A DNA stretch of 16,099 bases from Deltaproteobacteria bacterium RBG_13_61_14. Its GTDB lineage: Bacteria > RBG-13-61-14. The notes under the pieces were generated by a model. That model worked only from the letters and a program-made list of their open reading frames with translations, was not told the origin of the DNA and did no database searches. Location of the stretch: contig MGQK01000045.1 in NCBI GenBank assembly GCA_001797815.1, forward strand, positions 41,216 to 57,314, read 5' to 3'. The position numbers were made by a program, and so were the translations under genes. Position 1 is the stretch's first letter; each line of letters starts with the position of its first letter. Positions 1 to 7,315 of this stretch are shown here, one piece after another.

Positions 1-1980
1 TATGCGGGGGAAGCCGGGCCCCTGGCGCCGCGGCAGTCCGTGCCCATCGAGTGGTGGGCGGTCCTGATCGTGGTGCTGTTCACCGGCCTGATCTACTTCA
101 ACAGCCTGCAGAACGATTTCCATTACGACGATATCCACTCGCTCAAAGACAACCTCGATATCCGTTTCCTTTCCAACATCCCCAAGTTCTTCACCCACCC
201 GGAAATGTTCAGCTCCCGGCCCAGCGTGATGATGCCCCGGCCGCTGCTCCTCATCACCTTCGCCTTCAATTACGCCTGGACCCAATACCAGCCCTGGAGC
301 TGGCTCCTGGTCAACTACCTCTTCCACATCGGCAACGCCGTCCTCGTCTATGTCTGCATCTGCCACCTCCTCGGCCGGCGCCGCACCGCGCTCCTCGCCG
401 CCCTGCTCTTCGCCTGTCACCCGGTCAATACCGAAACCGTCAACTACATCAATTGCCGGTCCTCCCTGATGGCCGACATGTTCATGATCCTCACCATCTA
501 CTTCTTCTTCCGCTCCAAGCTTTTAAACCGGCCCGGCTTTTTCTATGCCTCGCTCGGGGCCCTGGCCGCCGGGCTCCTGACCAAGGAAGAGGCGTTCATG
601 GCCCCCTTCATGATCCTGGCTTTGGACTGGCTCTACTTCTCCCGGCAGGACCGACAACCCTGGGGTCCCCGACTCCTCCGGCGCTACCTGCCGCTCCTCG
701 GCGTCCTGGTCCTCTATCTCCTTTACCGCCGGGGGATCCAGGGCTTCACCATAATCAACGTGAAATACCCTGACGGCATCATCTTGCTCAATCTGAAAAC
801 CCAAAGCCGGGTCCTGATCCATTACCTGAACCTCCTGCTCTTCCCCATTCACCTCAACTCCAGTTACGAAAACATTGATTACCCCCGCTGGATCAAAGAC
901 TATGTCCTCTTTGCCTGGCTCTTCCTCGGAGGACTGGTGCTCCTGGCCTTCTCGCTCCGCCGCAAGCTGCCGGCCGTCGGCTTCTTCGTGGCCACCTTCT
1001 TCCTGGCCCTCGCCCCCACCTCCAGCGTGATCCGCTTCAATGCCTTTCTCAACGAGCACCGCCTCTATATACCCTCCCTGGGTTTCTGCATCCTCCTCGC
1101 CCTGGCCCTGGAAAAACTGGAGGATCTCAAGCCCCGGATTCATCTCTCCGCCCTGGTCTGGCGCAACCTGGTCAACAGCCTGGCCGTGCTCATCTTCGTC
1201 TGCTTCGCCGCGCTCGCGGTCTCCCGCAACTTCCTCTGGAAGACGGACATGATCCTCTGGCGCGATACCGCCCGCAAGTCGCCGATGAAGGCGCAGGTGA
1301 TCTCGGACCTGGGCAACGCTTTTTACCGCAATATCCCGCCCACGGCCGACCCGGGCCAGAGCCGCGAACTCGACCGGGCGGAGCAGCTTTACAAGTGGTC
1401 CATCCGGGCCGATGAGCGCTACTTCAAGGCCTACCACAATCTGGGCACGGTCAATTACTCCCGGGGCGTGAGCGCCGAGCGCCGGGGAGACCAGGAAGCC
1501 GCCAAGGCCTATTGCGAGAAAGCGGTCAGCTACTTTGAGGATGCCCTTCAAATCAGCGGGCGCAATGCGGAGACCTGGAACGACCTCGGCTCCACCTTGA
1601 TCAAGCTGAAACGCTTCTCCGAAGCCGAAGCCTGTTACCGGAAAGCCGCCGCTTATGATCCCCAATTGTATAAGGCCATGATCAACCTGGGCGTGGTTCT
1701 CTACTACCAGGGCCGGGAGCTGATCGAGAAAAATCCCGAGGCCGCCTTCGCCATGTTTGATGAGGCGATCCGCTGGCTGGAAAAATCCCTGACCGTTTAC
1801 GACCGCGATTCGCTCTCCTGGTATTACCTGGGCCAGCTTTACCTCGGCATTTACAAGAAGCCGGACCAGGCGGTCCGATACCTGAAAAAAGCCCTGGAAC
1901 TCGATCCCAACAATGAGATGTATCGGAAGTTTTATATGCAGGCGCAAAGTCTCGCCTCCCAGCCGGCCCCTTCTCCCTAA
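1..1980 (+). CDS. TMTC-like polytopic membrane protein with C-terminal TPR repeats (probable GT-C glycosyltransferase), 5' end outside window
   Basis: The frame is open to the left edge, so the true start is probably upstream; a GTG at 40 is possible but has no Shine-Dalgarno sequence before it. Numbering from that GTG gives 646 residues. The first membrane segment (about 6-22) leads into a loop with the acidic pair D30-D31, the position of the catalytic or metal-binding acids in GT-C glycosyltransferases. The block HPVNTETVNYINCRSSLMAD starting at H127 and the later NEHRLYIPSLGF block match the TMTC/DUF1736 family, whose animal members are O-mannosyltransferases. About ten hydrophobic segments run to about residue 405. 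From about 417 to 640 there are TPR units, for example AWNDLG-like and LKKALELDPNN motifs. Known for the family: sugar transfer from a lipid-linked donor. Donor and acceptor here are unknown. The gene stops 11 bp before the next start, suggesting one operon. Confidence 0.82.
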   Translation, partial: YAGEAGPLAPRQSVPIEWWAVLIVVLFTGLIYFNSLQNDFHYDDIHSLKDNLDIRFLSNIPKFFTHPEMFSSRPSVMMPRPLLLITFAFNYAWTQYQPWSWLLVNYLFHIGNAVLVYVCICHLLGRRRTALLAALLFACHPVNTETVNYINCRSSLMADMFMILTIYFFFRSKLLNRPGFFYASLGALAAGLLTKEEAFMAPFMILALDWLYFSRQDRQPWGPRLLRRYLPLLGVLVLYLLYRRGIQGFTIINVKYPDGIILLNLKTQSRVLIHYLNLLLFPIHLNSSYENIDYPRWIKDYVLFAWLFLGGLVLLAFSLRRKLPAVGFFVATFFLALAPTSSVIRFNAFLNEHRLYIPSLGFCILLALALEKLEDLKPRIHLSALVWRNLVNSLAVLIFVCFAALAVSRNFLWKTDMILWRDTARKSPMKAQVISDLGNAFYRNIPPTADPGQSRELDRAEQLYKWSIRADERYFKAYHNLGTVNYSRGVSAERRGDQEAAKAYCEKAVSYFEDALQISGRNAETWNDLGSTLIKLKRFSEAEACYRKAAAYDPQLYKAMINLGVVLYYQGRELIEKNPEAAFAMFDEAIRWLEKSLTVYDRDSLSWYYLGQLYLGIYKKPDQAVRYLKKALELDPNNEMYRKFYMQAQSLASQPAPSP

Positions 1981-1991
1981 GATATGAGCCG

Positions 1992-3773
1992 ATGGCCAAC
2001 CCTGCCTGGTTCGTCTGCATCCTCGGACTCCTCACCATCTTCTTCCACCTCCTTCCCCTGCTCGGCCTCTCCGGGCTCTGGGGGCTGGACGCGCCGGCCT
2101 ATCTGCCCCGAACCTTCAGCCTGGCCTGGAGCGCGCTGGCGGCTCTGCTCTTGCTGCCGCCTCTGGCCGAGCGCTGGCTTCCCCACGGGGGACACCATTC
2201 AGATGGTGTCCCCACCGCTCCCGGCTCTTCCTGGAATCGCGCCTGGTTGATCGCGCCGGCCGCTCTCATCTTCTTTCCGTTCCTGGCGGTGGCCACGCCC
2301 TTGCTCGGCGACGGGCTGGACCGGATGGCGGCCCTCGCCCGGGGTTTAAAAGCGCTGCGCGGCCAGCCGGCACCCCTGGATATTGCGCTCCATCTCGCCC
2401 TTTTCCACCTGGCTCCCTGGGTCCCCCTGGGCAAGACCGCATTCTTCGCCGCCTGGAAAACCTACCGTATCCTCTCTTACCTGGCCGGCGCGTTCGCGCT
2501 CCTGGCCGGGTGGGCCCTGGCCCGGCACTGGGGAACTTCCGCCTGGCAAAAGGCGCTGGTCTTCGGCGGAATCTTGGGCATGGGCACCACCCTCCTCTTT
2601 TGCGGCTACCCGGAAAACTATTCCCTGCTCGCCGCCATGCTCTTGATCCACCTTTGGCTCCTGGACCGCTCCTTGCAGCCGAACCGGTCCCCCCGCTGGC
2701 CCCTGCTCTCCCTGCTCGTGATGATCGGCCTCCACTTCTTCGCCCTGCTCCTCCTGCCCCCCACTTTCTATGTCCTCTTCCGCTCCGGCCGCTGGCGGCC
2801 CGGTCGAGCCATCCTGGCCCTCCTGATCGGAGTCGGACTCGCTTTCTTAGCCTTCCTCGTCCTCATGCTCGAACGCCACTACCGCGGCACCGCCGCCATT
2901 TTTCTGGCCCCGGACCAAATCTTTTCCGCTTCCCGCCTGCTCGACTTCTTCAACCAGCAGCTCCTGGTCTGCCCGGCATTGCTTCCGCTTCTGTATCTTG
3001 CTCTAAAAAAGCGGCGCCGGTTTCCAACCGGTGACCTTATTCCAGAAAAACCTTTTCGCCGCCCCATTCTGAACTACCTCGCCGGCGCCTCGCTCATCTG
3101 GCTGGTTTTCTTTTACGCGCTCCGGCCGGTCCTGGGCGCCGGGCCGGACTGGGACTTGTTCAGCCTGCCCGCCCTGGTCTATACTCCCTGGCTGCTCTTG
3201 CGCGCCCGCGATACCATTTCACATACGCCGCGAGGACGCTACTTGGCATGGGCGGTCCTGGTGGTCAGTTTCTACCACACCATCCCCTGGATCGCGGTCA
3301 ACGCCCGGCACGATGCCTCCATCGCCCGATACGAAAACCTGCTTTTCGGGCTGGAAGGCAACAACCCCTGGGCGGCCGGCTATGGCTGGCTCAAGCTGGG
3401 AAAATACTGGCAGCACCTGGGCCGGACCGAGGCGGCGCTCAGCGCTTATGATCGCAGCATTGCCGCCAACCCGGATTACTCGGTCCTTTACCGGGAGATC
3501 GGCCAGCAGATGCTCGAGCTCGGCCGCTTGGACCTGGCCGTCGAGCGTTTTCAGGGCTTCCTGGAGCACAACCCCACCAACCCCGGGTCTAAGCCGGCCT
3601 TGGCCAAGGCGCGCAAACTCTACGCCAAGCACCTGGAATGGCAGGGCCGCGGGCAGGAAGCCGCGGCCCAATACCAGGCCATCCTCGATCTCTACCCCGG
3701 TCAACCCGAAGCTCAGGCCGGCCTGGCGCGGGTCCGGGCGAAACTCCAGGCCGGGGAGGCAAAGCAGCCATGA
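1992..3773 (+). CDS. Polytopic membrane protein with C-terminal TPR repeats, unknown function
   Basis: A 593-residue protein with about ten hydrophobic segments up to about residue 435, then roughly three TPR-like helical pairs from about 461 to 590. The first large loop carries a GDG motif (LLGDGLDRM), and a later one carries DWDLFSLPAL. Both recur in a family of uncharacterised membrane-TPR proteins that I recognise only by general appearance. The architecture parallels the preceding TMTC-like gene, so a GT-C-type transferase or an accessory to it is a reasonable inference but is not shown. ATG 1992 lies 11 bp after the previous stop; the ATG at 1984 is in another frame. No clear Shine-Dalgarno sequence is seen, so translation may depend on the upstream gene. 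Its stop overlaps the next start (ATGA). Two short palindromes are read in frame, at residues 66-74 and 341-348, both in stretches between hydrophobic segments. Confidence 0.75.
   Translation: MANPAWFVCILGLLTIFFHLLPLLGLSGLWGLDAPAYLPRTFSLAWSALAALLLLPPLAERWLPHGGHHSDGVPTAPGSSWNRAWLIAPAALIFFPFLAVATPLLGDGLDRMAALARGLKALRGQPAPLDIALHLALFHLAPWVPLGKTAFFAAWKTYRILSYLAGAFALLAGWALARHWGTSAWQKALVFGGILGMGTTLLFCGYPENYSLLAAMLLIHLWLLDRSLQPNRSPRWPLLSLLVMIGLHFFALLLLPPTFYVLFRSGRWRPGRAILALLIGVGLAFLAFLVLMLERHYRGTAAIFLAPDQIFSASRLLDFFNQQLLVCPALLPLLYLALKKRRRFPTGDLIPEKPFRRPILNYLAGASLIWLVFFYALRPVLGAGPDWDLFSLPALVYTPWLLLRARDTISHTPRGRYLAWAVLVVSFYHTIPWIAVNARHDASIARYENLLFGLEGNNPWAAGYGWLKLGKYWQHLGRTEAALSAYDRSIAANPDYSVLYREIGQQMLELGRLDLAVERFQGFLEHNPTNPGSKPALAKARKLYAKHLEWQGRGQEAAAQYQAILDLYPGQPEAQAGLARVRAKLQAGEAKQP
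2188..2213. repeat. Perfect 11-bp inverted repeat inside a coding region (REP-like palindrome)
   Basis: Arms GGGGACACCAT (2188-2198) and ATGGTGTCCCC (2203-2213) are exact reverse complements around the loop TCAG. The 27 nt from 2187 to 2213 are exactly nine codons (GGHHSDGVP, residues 66-74), in a polar stretch between hydrophobic segments. CCCCAC occurs on both sides (2181-2186 and 2210-2215). This could be a target duplication, but the period of 29 nt is not a multiple of three, so a simple insertion with duplication would have shifted the frame. Confidence 0.75.
3013..3035. repeat. Imperfect palindrome inside a coding region
   Basis: CCGGTT (3017-3022) and AACCGG (3026-3031) pair around TCC. 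The stem extends outward with a G-T wobble, a C-G pair, one mismatch and a further G-C pair. It encodes RRRFPTGD (residues 341-348), a basic, non-hydrophobic stretch between two membrane segments. It resembles short dispersed palindromes of intergenic DNA, but at this length chance in GC-rich sequence cannot be excluded. Confidence 0.4.
3753..3759 (+). promoter_or_regulatory. Ribosome binding site for the OppA-like gene
   Basis: GGGGAGG lies 10 nt before ATG 3770, inside the end of the upstream gene. It supports ATG 3770 over the longer open frame that continues upstream within the previous coding region. Confidence 0.6.
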
Positions 3774-5344
3774 CTAAAAGCTACGGGCGGTTTCTTCTGC
3801 TCGGCTTGCTTCTGTGCGGCTGCCTTTCCCGCTCCCAGCCCTTCACCCCCGGCGTGCTCCGCTTTAATCTGCTCACCGAGCCGCCCACCTTGGACTGGTC
3901 GCTGGCCGCGGACAGCGCCTCGATCTGGGTGCTCAACAACCTCATGGAAGGCTTGACCAGTTATGACCGCGACCTCAACCCCATCCCCGCCCTGGCCGAG
4001 CGCTGGGAAATCCTGGAGGGCGGCTTGCGCTACCGGTTTCATTTGCGGCCGGGAATCCTCTGGTCCGACGGCGTGCCGCTCCGCGCCCGGGACTTCGTTT
4101 ATTCCTGGCGCCGGCTGGTGGACCCCAGGACCGCGGCCCAGTATGCTTACTTCCTCTACGACGTGAAAAACGCGCGGGCCATCAATTCCGGCGAGATCCG
4201 GGACCTCGAGCAACTGGGGGTGAGAGCGCTGGACGACCTCACCCTGGAAGTGGAACTGGAAAAGCCCATCGTCTTTTTTCCCAGCATCACCACTTTTATC
4301 GTCACCTTTCCCCTGCGCCGGGAGATCATCGAGCGTTGGCCCGAATCCTGGTCCGAGCCGGAGCATATCGTCACCCTGGGCCCCTATCGCCTGCAAGAGT
4401 GGCACCACGAATACAAGCTCGTCCTGGAACGCAACTCCACCTATTACGGTCCCCGGCCCTCGCTGGACCGCATCGTCTTTTACATGATCACCGAGGCCTC
4501 CAGCGCGCTCACCCTCTACGAGACCAACAGTCTTGATTTCCTGCCCCAAGGCTCGGTGCCTTCGGTCGCCATCCCCTTCCTGCGCGGCAGCCCGGAGTTT
4601 AAGAGCTTTCCTTATCTGGGCAGCTACTATTACGGATTCAACGTGAAGAAGCCGCCGGTGGACAACGCGCTCGTGCGCCGGGCGCTGTGCCTGGCAGTGG
4701 ACCGGAGCAAGATCCCGGAGATCCTCAAGGGCGGCCAGATCCCCTGCTCTTCCTGGATCCCGCAAGGCATGTTCGGCCACAATCCCGGGATCGGCTTTCG
4801 CTTCGATCCGGAGCGGGCGCGCCAGTTCCTGGCCGAAGCCGGCTACCCCGGCGGCCGGGGATTCCCCCGGCTGACCATCGCCTTCAACACCGACGAGGGC
4901 CACAAGCTGGTCGCCCAGTTCATCCAGCAGCAGTGGCGCGAGCACCTGGGGATCCCGGTGGAGCTGAACAACATGGAATGGAAGGTCTATCTGAAAGAGC
5001 TGGAGCAAGACCCGCCCCAGGTCTTCCGCATGGGCTGGATCGCCGATTACCCGGACCCGGACAACTTCATGGCCATCTTCACGTCCTCGAGCGGCAACAA
5101 CCACACCGGGTGGAAGAGCCGGGAATACGATGAGCTGATCGCCCGCGCCGCGGTGGAGCCCGATCGGGAAAAACGCCAGGCCCTTTACGACCAGGCCCAG
5201 CGCCGGCTCTGCGAGACCGAGATCGCCATCCTGCCGCTCTACACCTACGCCCAGAACACGCTGCACAAACCCTGGGTCCAGAACTACCCGTTTAACGCCA
5301 TGGACTTGGTCTATCTCCGGGACGTCCGGGTGGAGGCGCCGTGA
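3770..5344 (+). CDS. OppA-like extracellular solute-binding lipoprotein (ABC transporter, SBP family 5)
   Basis: A 524-residue protein. The frame is open further upstream, but ATG 3770 is chosen because it overlaps the previous stop by 4 bp, has GGGGAGG before it and starts a classic lipoprotein signal: short basic start, hydrophobic run, lipobox L15-C16-G17-C18, so lipidation at C18 is expected. Family blocks follow in order: LAERWEILEGG with RFHLRPGILWSDG (about 75-105), DNALVRRALCLAVDR (about 295-310) and GWIADYPDPDNF (about 422-434). The length fits OppA/DppA proteins. The expected role is capture of a peptide or similar solute for import; the ligand cannot be told from sequence. It overlaps the OppB-like permease by 4 bp (GTGA). 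No ATPase or second permease is encoded nearby, so the partners must lie elsewhere if the system works. Confidence 0.88.
   Translation: MTKSYGRFLLLGLLLCGCLSRSQPFTPGVLRFNLLTEPPTLDWSLAADSASIWVLNNLMEGLTSYDRDLNPIPALAERWEILEGGLRYRFHLRPGILWSDGVPLRARDFVYSWRRLVDPRTAAQYAYFLYDVKNARAINSGEIRDLEQLGVRALDDLTLEVELEKPIVFFPSITTFIVTFPLRREIIERWPESWSEPEHIVTLGPYRLQEWHHEYKLVLERNSTYYGPRPSLDRIVFYMITEASSALTLYETNSLDFLPQGSVPSVAIPFLRGSPEFKSFPYLGSYYYGFNVKKPPVDNALVRRALCLAVDRSKIPEILKGGQIPCSSWIPQGMFGHNPGIGFRFDPERARQFLAEAGYPGGRGFPRLTIAFNTDEGHKLVAQFIQQQWREHLGIPVELNNMEWKVYLKELEQDPPQVFRMGWIADYPDPDNFMAIFTSSSGNNHTGWKSREYDELIARAAVEPDREKRQALYDQAQRRLCETEIAILPLYTYAQNTLHKPWVQNYPFNAMDLVYLRDVRVEAP
5332..5336 (+). promoter_or_regulatory. 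Ribosome binding site supporting a GTG start
   Basis: GGAGG ends 4 nt before GTG 5341, within the last codons of the OppA-like gene. It supports GTG as the start, together with the typical family N-terminus MIRFLVVRLL. Confidence 0.5.
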
Positions 5345-6258
5345 TTCGATTCCTGGTAGTTCGCCTGCTCAGCGGCGCGTTGGTGGTCTGGGTGGTGGCC
5401 ACCCTCACCTTCTTTATCATGCACGCGGTGCCGGGCGGACCGTTCGATACCGAGAAGAAATTCCCGCCCGAGATCAAGCGCAACATCGAGGCCAAGTATC
5501 ACCTCGACCAGCCCGTCTCCATTCAATACGCCTATTACCTCCGCGACCTGGCCCACCTCCGCTTCGGGCCCAGCTTCAAATACATCAACCGCCAGGTGCA
5601 AGACATCCTGCTCGATACCTTCCCGGTCTCGCTGGTCCTGGGCTTCTGGGCCCTCTGCTGGGCCGTGGCCGTGGGCGTCTCGGCCGGAGTGGTCTCCGCC
5701 CTCTGGCGCGACCGCGCCCTCGACCGGATCAGCATCTTCGCCGCCACCCTCGGCATCTCGATCCCCAACTTTGTGCTCGGCGCACTCCTCATCCTCATCC
5801 TCAGCCACCGCCTCAAGCTGCTCCCGCCCGCGCTCTGGGAGGGATGGCGCTACCTGATCCTGCCCGCGCTCACCCTCGGCGCCGGCCCGGCCGCCTACCT
5901 CGCCCGGCTCACACGCTCCAGCGTGCTGGAAGTGCTGGAAAAAGATTACGTGCGCACCGCCCGGGCCAAGGGGCTCTCCGGCTTCACGGTGATCGGCAAG
6001 CACGTGCTCAAGAACTCGCTCGGCCCGGTGGTGACCGTGATCGGGCCGCTCACCGCCATGCTGGTGACCGGGTCCTTCATCGTGGAAAAGATCTTCTCGG
6101 TGCCGGGCATGGGCAAATACTTCATCACGGCGGTCACCAACCGCGATTATCCTTTGGTAATGGGCGTTACCATTGTTTACGCCGTGCTGATCGTGCTCAT
6201 GAACTTTATCGTGGACCTGGTCTATACCTGGCTCGATCCGAGGGTGCGTCTGGATTAG
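5341..6258 (+). CDS. OppB-like ABC transporter inner-membrane permease
   Basis: A 305-residue, six-segment permease of the OppB/DppB type. The N-terminal membrane helix is followed by a periplasmic part containing YHLDQPVSIQYAYYLRDL, then FGPSF, both typical of the B subunit. The cytoplasmic EAA loop, which docks on the ATPase, is at about residues 197-225 and includes DYVRTARAKGLS and the following HVLKNSLGP. The C-terminal DLVYTWLDPRVRLD is the usual end for this family, so the protein looks complete. It starts with GTG in a 4-bp overlap with the binding-protein gene. A family member normally pairs with an OppC permease and one or two ATPases; none follows here. The stop codon TAG forms the base of a 13-bp hairpin stem. 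Confidence 0.9.
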   Translation: MIRFLVVRLLSGALVVWVVATLTFFIMHAVPGGPFDTEKKFPPEIKRNIEAKYHLDQPVSIQYAYYLRDLAHLRFGPSFKYINRQVQDILLDTFPVSLVLGFWALCWAVAVGVSAGVVSALWRDRALDRISIFAATLGISIPNFVLGALLILILSHRLKLLPPALWEGWRYLILPALTLGAGPAAYLARLTRSSVLEVLEKDYVRTARAKGLSGFTVIGKHVLKNSLGPVVTVIGPLTAMLVTGSFIVEKIFSVPGMGKYFITAVTNRDYPLVMGVTIVYAVLIVLMNFIVDLVYTWLDPRVRLD

Positions 6259-6285
6259 CCCACCCTTTAAGAAAAGGGTGGGCTA
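6256..6285. repeat. 13-bp perfect inverted repeat overlapping the permease stop codon
   Basis: Arms TAGCCCACCCTTT (6256-6268) and AAAGGGTGGGCTA (6273-6285) flank the loop AAGA. The first three bases are the permease stop. No T-run follows on either strand, so a standard intrinsic terminator is not supported; a dispersed REP-like repeat is more likely. It could still stabilise the 3' end of the message or attenuate readthrough. The CCCACCCT/AGGGTGGG core recurs as the outer arms of the repeat block at 14039-14168. Confidence 0.8.
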
Positions 6286-6296
6286 CAATAGGATTG

Positions 6297-6320
6297 GTAG
6301 GGGCAGGGCTTGCCCTGCCC
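6297..6320. repeat. Second palindrome in the same intergenic region (GTAGGGGC family)
   Basis: GGGCAGGGC (6301-6309) and GCCCTGCCC (6312-6320) pair around TT, preceded by GTAG. The GTAGGGGC edge (6297-6304) reappears at 14081-14088 and inverted at 14133-14140, so it looks like a genome-specific repeat family. The rest of 6286-6345 shows only a weak purine-rich stretch (AGAAAG) before ATG 6346. Confidence 0.75.
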
Positions 6321-6345
6321 GGACTAGCGATTAGAAAGCATACCG

Positions 6346-7311
6346 ATGAAAGCGTTAGTATTCGACGGCCAACTGCAATTGAAAGCCCTCCCCGTGCCCA
6401 AACCCCAACCCGAAGAAGCCCTGATCCGCGTGATCCTCGCCGGCATCTGCAACACCGACCTGGAGATCACCCGGGGCTACATGGGCTTTCAAGGTGTGCT
6501 CGGCCACGAGTTCGTGGGCCGGGTCGAGTCCTGCGAGGACCCGGCCTGGGTCGGCAAGCGCGTCGTGGGCGAGATCAACCTCCCTTGCCGCGAGTGCCGT
6601 TTTTGCCGGGCCGGACTCGGTAACCACTGTCCCTTTCGCGCCGTGCTCGGCATCCTCCACAAGGACGGCTGCTTCGCCGAGTATCTGACTTTGCCGATTG
6701 CGAACCTCCACGCGGTCCCGGACGCGGTGCCGGACGAACAGGCGGTATTCGTGGAGCCGCTGGCCGCGGCGCTCGAAATCCTCGAACAAGTGCCGGTGCA
6801 AAATTTTCAGCAGTGCGTGGTCCTGGGCGACGGCAAGCTCGGCCAACTGATTGCCCGGGCGCTGAAGCCGCACTGCCATAATTTGGTCGTGGTCGGAAAG
6901 CACGAGAACAAGCTCGCGCTGCTGAAAGAGGTCGGAATCGAGACGCGCTCGCTCGTGGCCTTGACCGCACGGCTTCCGGCCGCGGAAGCCAAGCCCGACC
7001 TGGTGGTGGAAGCCACCGGCTCGCCGGCCGGCTTGAGCCTGGCCTTGCAACTGGTCCGGCCGACCGGCACCGTCGTGCTCAAGAGCACCTTCCACGGCCA
7101 GGCCAATCTGAACCTGACCCCCATGGTGGTGGACGAAGTCACCCTGGTCGGCTCCCGCTGCGGCCCCTTTGCCAAGGCCATCGCCCTCCTTGCCTCCGGC
7201 CGCTTGAACCTGCGACCCCTGCTCAGCGAGATGATGCCTTTGGAAAAAGGGGTTGCAGCCATCGCTCGGGCGAGAGACAAAACCGCGCTGAAAATAATTC
7301 TCAAGGAGTAG
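6346..7311 (+). CDS. Zinc-dependent alcohol dehydrogenase-like protein (medium-chain dehydrogenase/reductase)
   Basis: A 321-residue MDR-family oxidoreductase, expected to interconvert an alcohol or polyol and a carbonyl compound using a nicotinamide cofactor in the cytoplasm. Visible residues: probable catalytic zinc ligands C35 and H54-E55 (GHEFVGRVE), with E137 in FVEPLAAALE; structural zinc cysteines C81, C84, C87 and C95 in the usual spacing; Rossmann motif G161-D-G-K-L-G166. After the second strand the sequence is VVVGKHENK, with basic residues and no acidic residue. In this family that favours NADP(H) over NAD(H), which is inference. The length is slightly short but both domains appear complete. 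ATG 6346 has only a weak AGAAAG before it. Its stop lies 4 bp before the next gene, whose ribosome binding site is in this gene's last codons, so the two are coupled. The substrate is unknown. Confidence 0.88.
   Translation: MKALVFDGQLQLKALPVPKPQPEEALIRVILAGICNTDLEITRGYMGFQGVLGHEFVGRVESCEDPAWVGKRVVGEINLPCRECRFCRAGLGNHCPFRAVLGILHKDGCFAEYLTLPIANLHAVPDAVPDEQAVFVEPLAAALEILEQVPVQNFQQCVVLGDGKLGQLIARALKPHCHNLVVVGKHENKLALLKEVGIETRSLVALTARLPAAEAKPDLVVEATGSPAGLSLALQLVRPTGTVVLKSTFHGQANLNLTPMVVDEVTLVGSRCGPFAKAIALLASGRLNLRPLLSEMMPLEKGVAAIARARDKTALKIILKE
7303..7308 (+). promoter_or_regulatory. Strong ribosome binding site for the secreted GH-O-like gene
   Basis: AAGGAG sits 7 nt before ATG 7316 and overlaps the last codons of the dehydrogenase gene. 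It fixes the start and indicates co-expression. Confidence 0.7.
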
Positions 7312-7315
7312 GGTA

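Noticed and set aside
523-1947. Long open frame antisense to the TMTC-like gene
   Set aside because: Same reasoning: no motifs, biased composition, and the sense frame has clear family blocks and TPRs.
3713-5266. Long open frame antisense to the OppA-like gene
   Set aside because: It opposes a clearly recognised gene, has no family motifs and shows the Gly/Glu/Asp/Val-rich composition expected from reading GC-rich coding DNA backwards.
6256-6285. Hairpin after the permease as an intrinsic terminator
   Set aside because: No T-run follows the stem on the plus strand (the next bases are CAATAGG), and its core recurs elsewhere in the window, which favours a dispersed repeat.
6284-6289. TACAAT as a -10 box for the dehydrogenase gene
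   Set aside because: No -35-like hexamer is found 16-18 nt upstream, and the first three bases are part of the hairpin stem.
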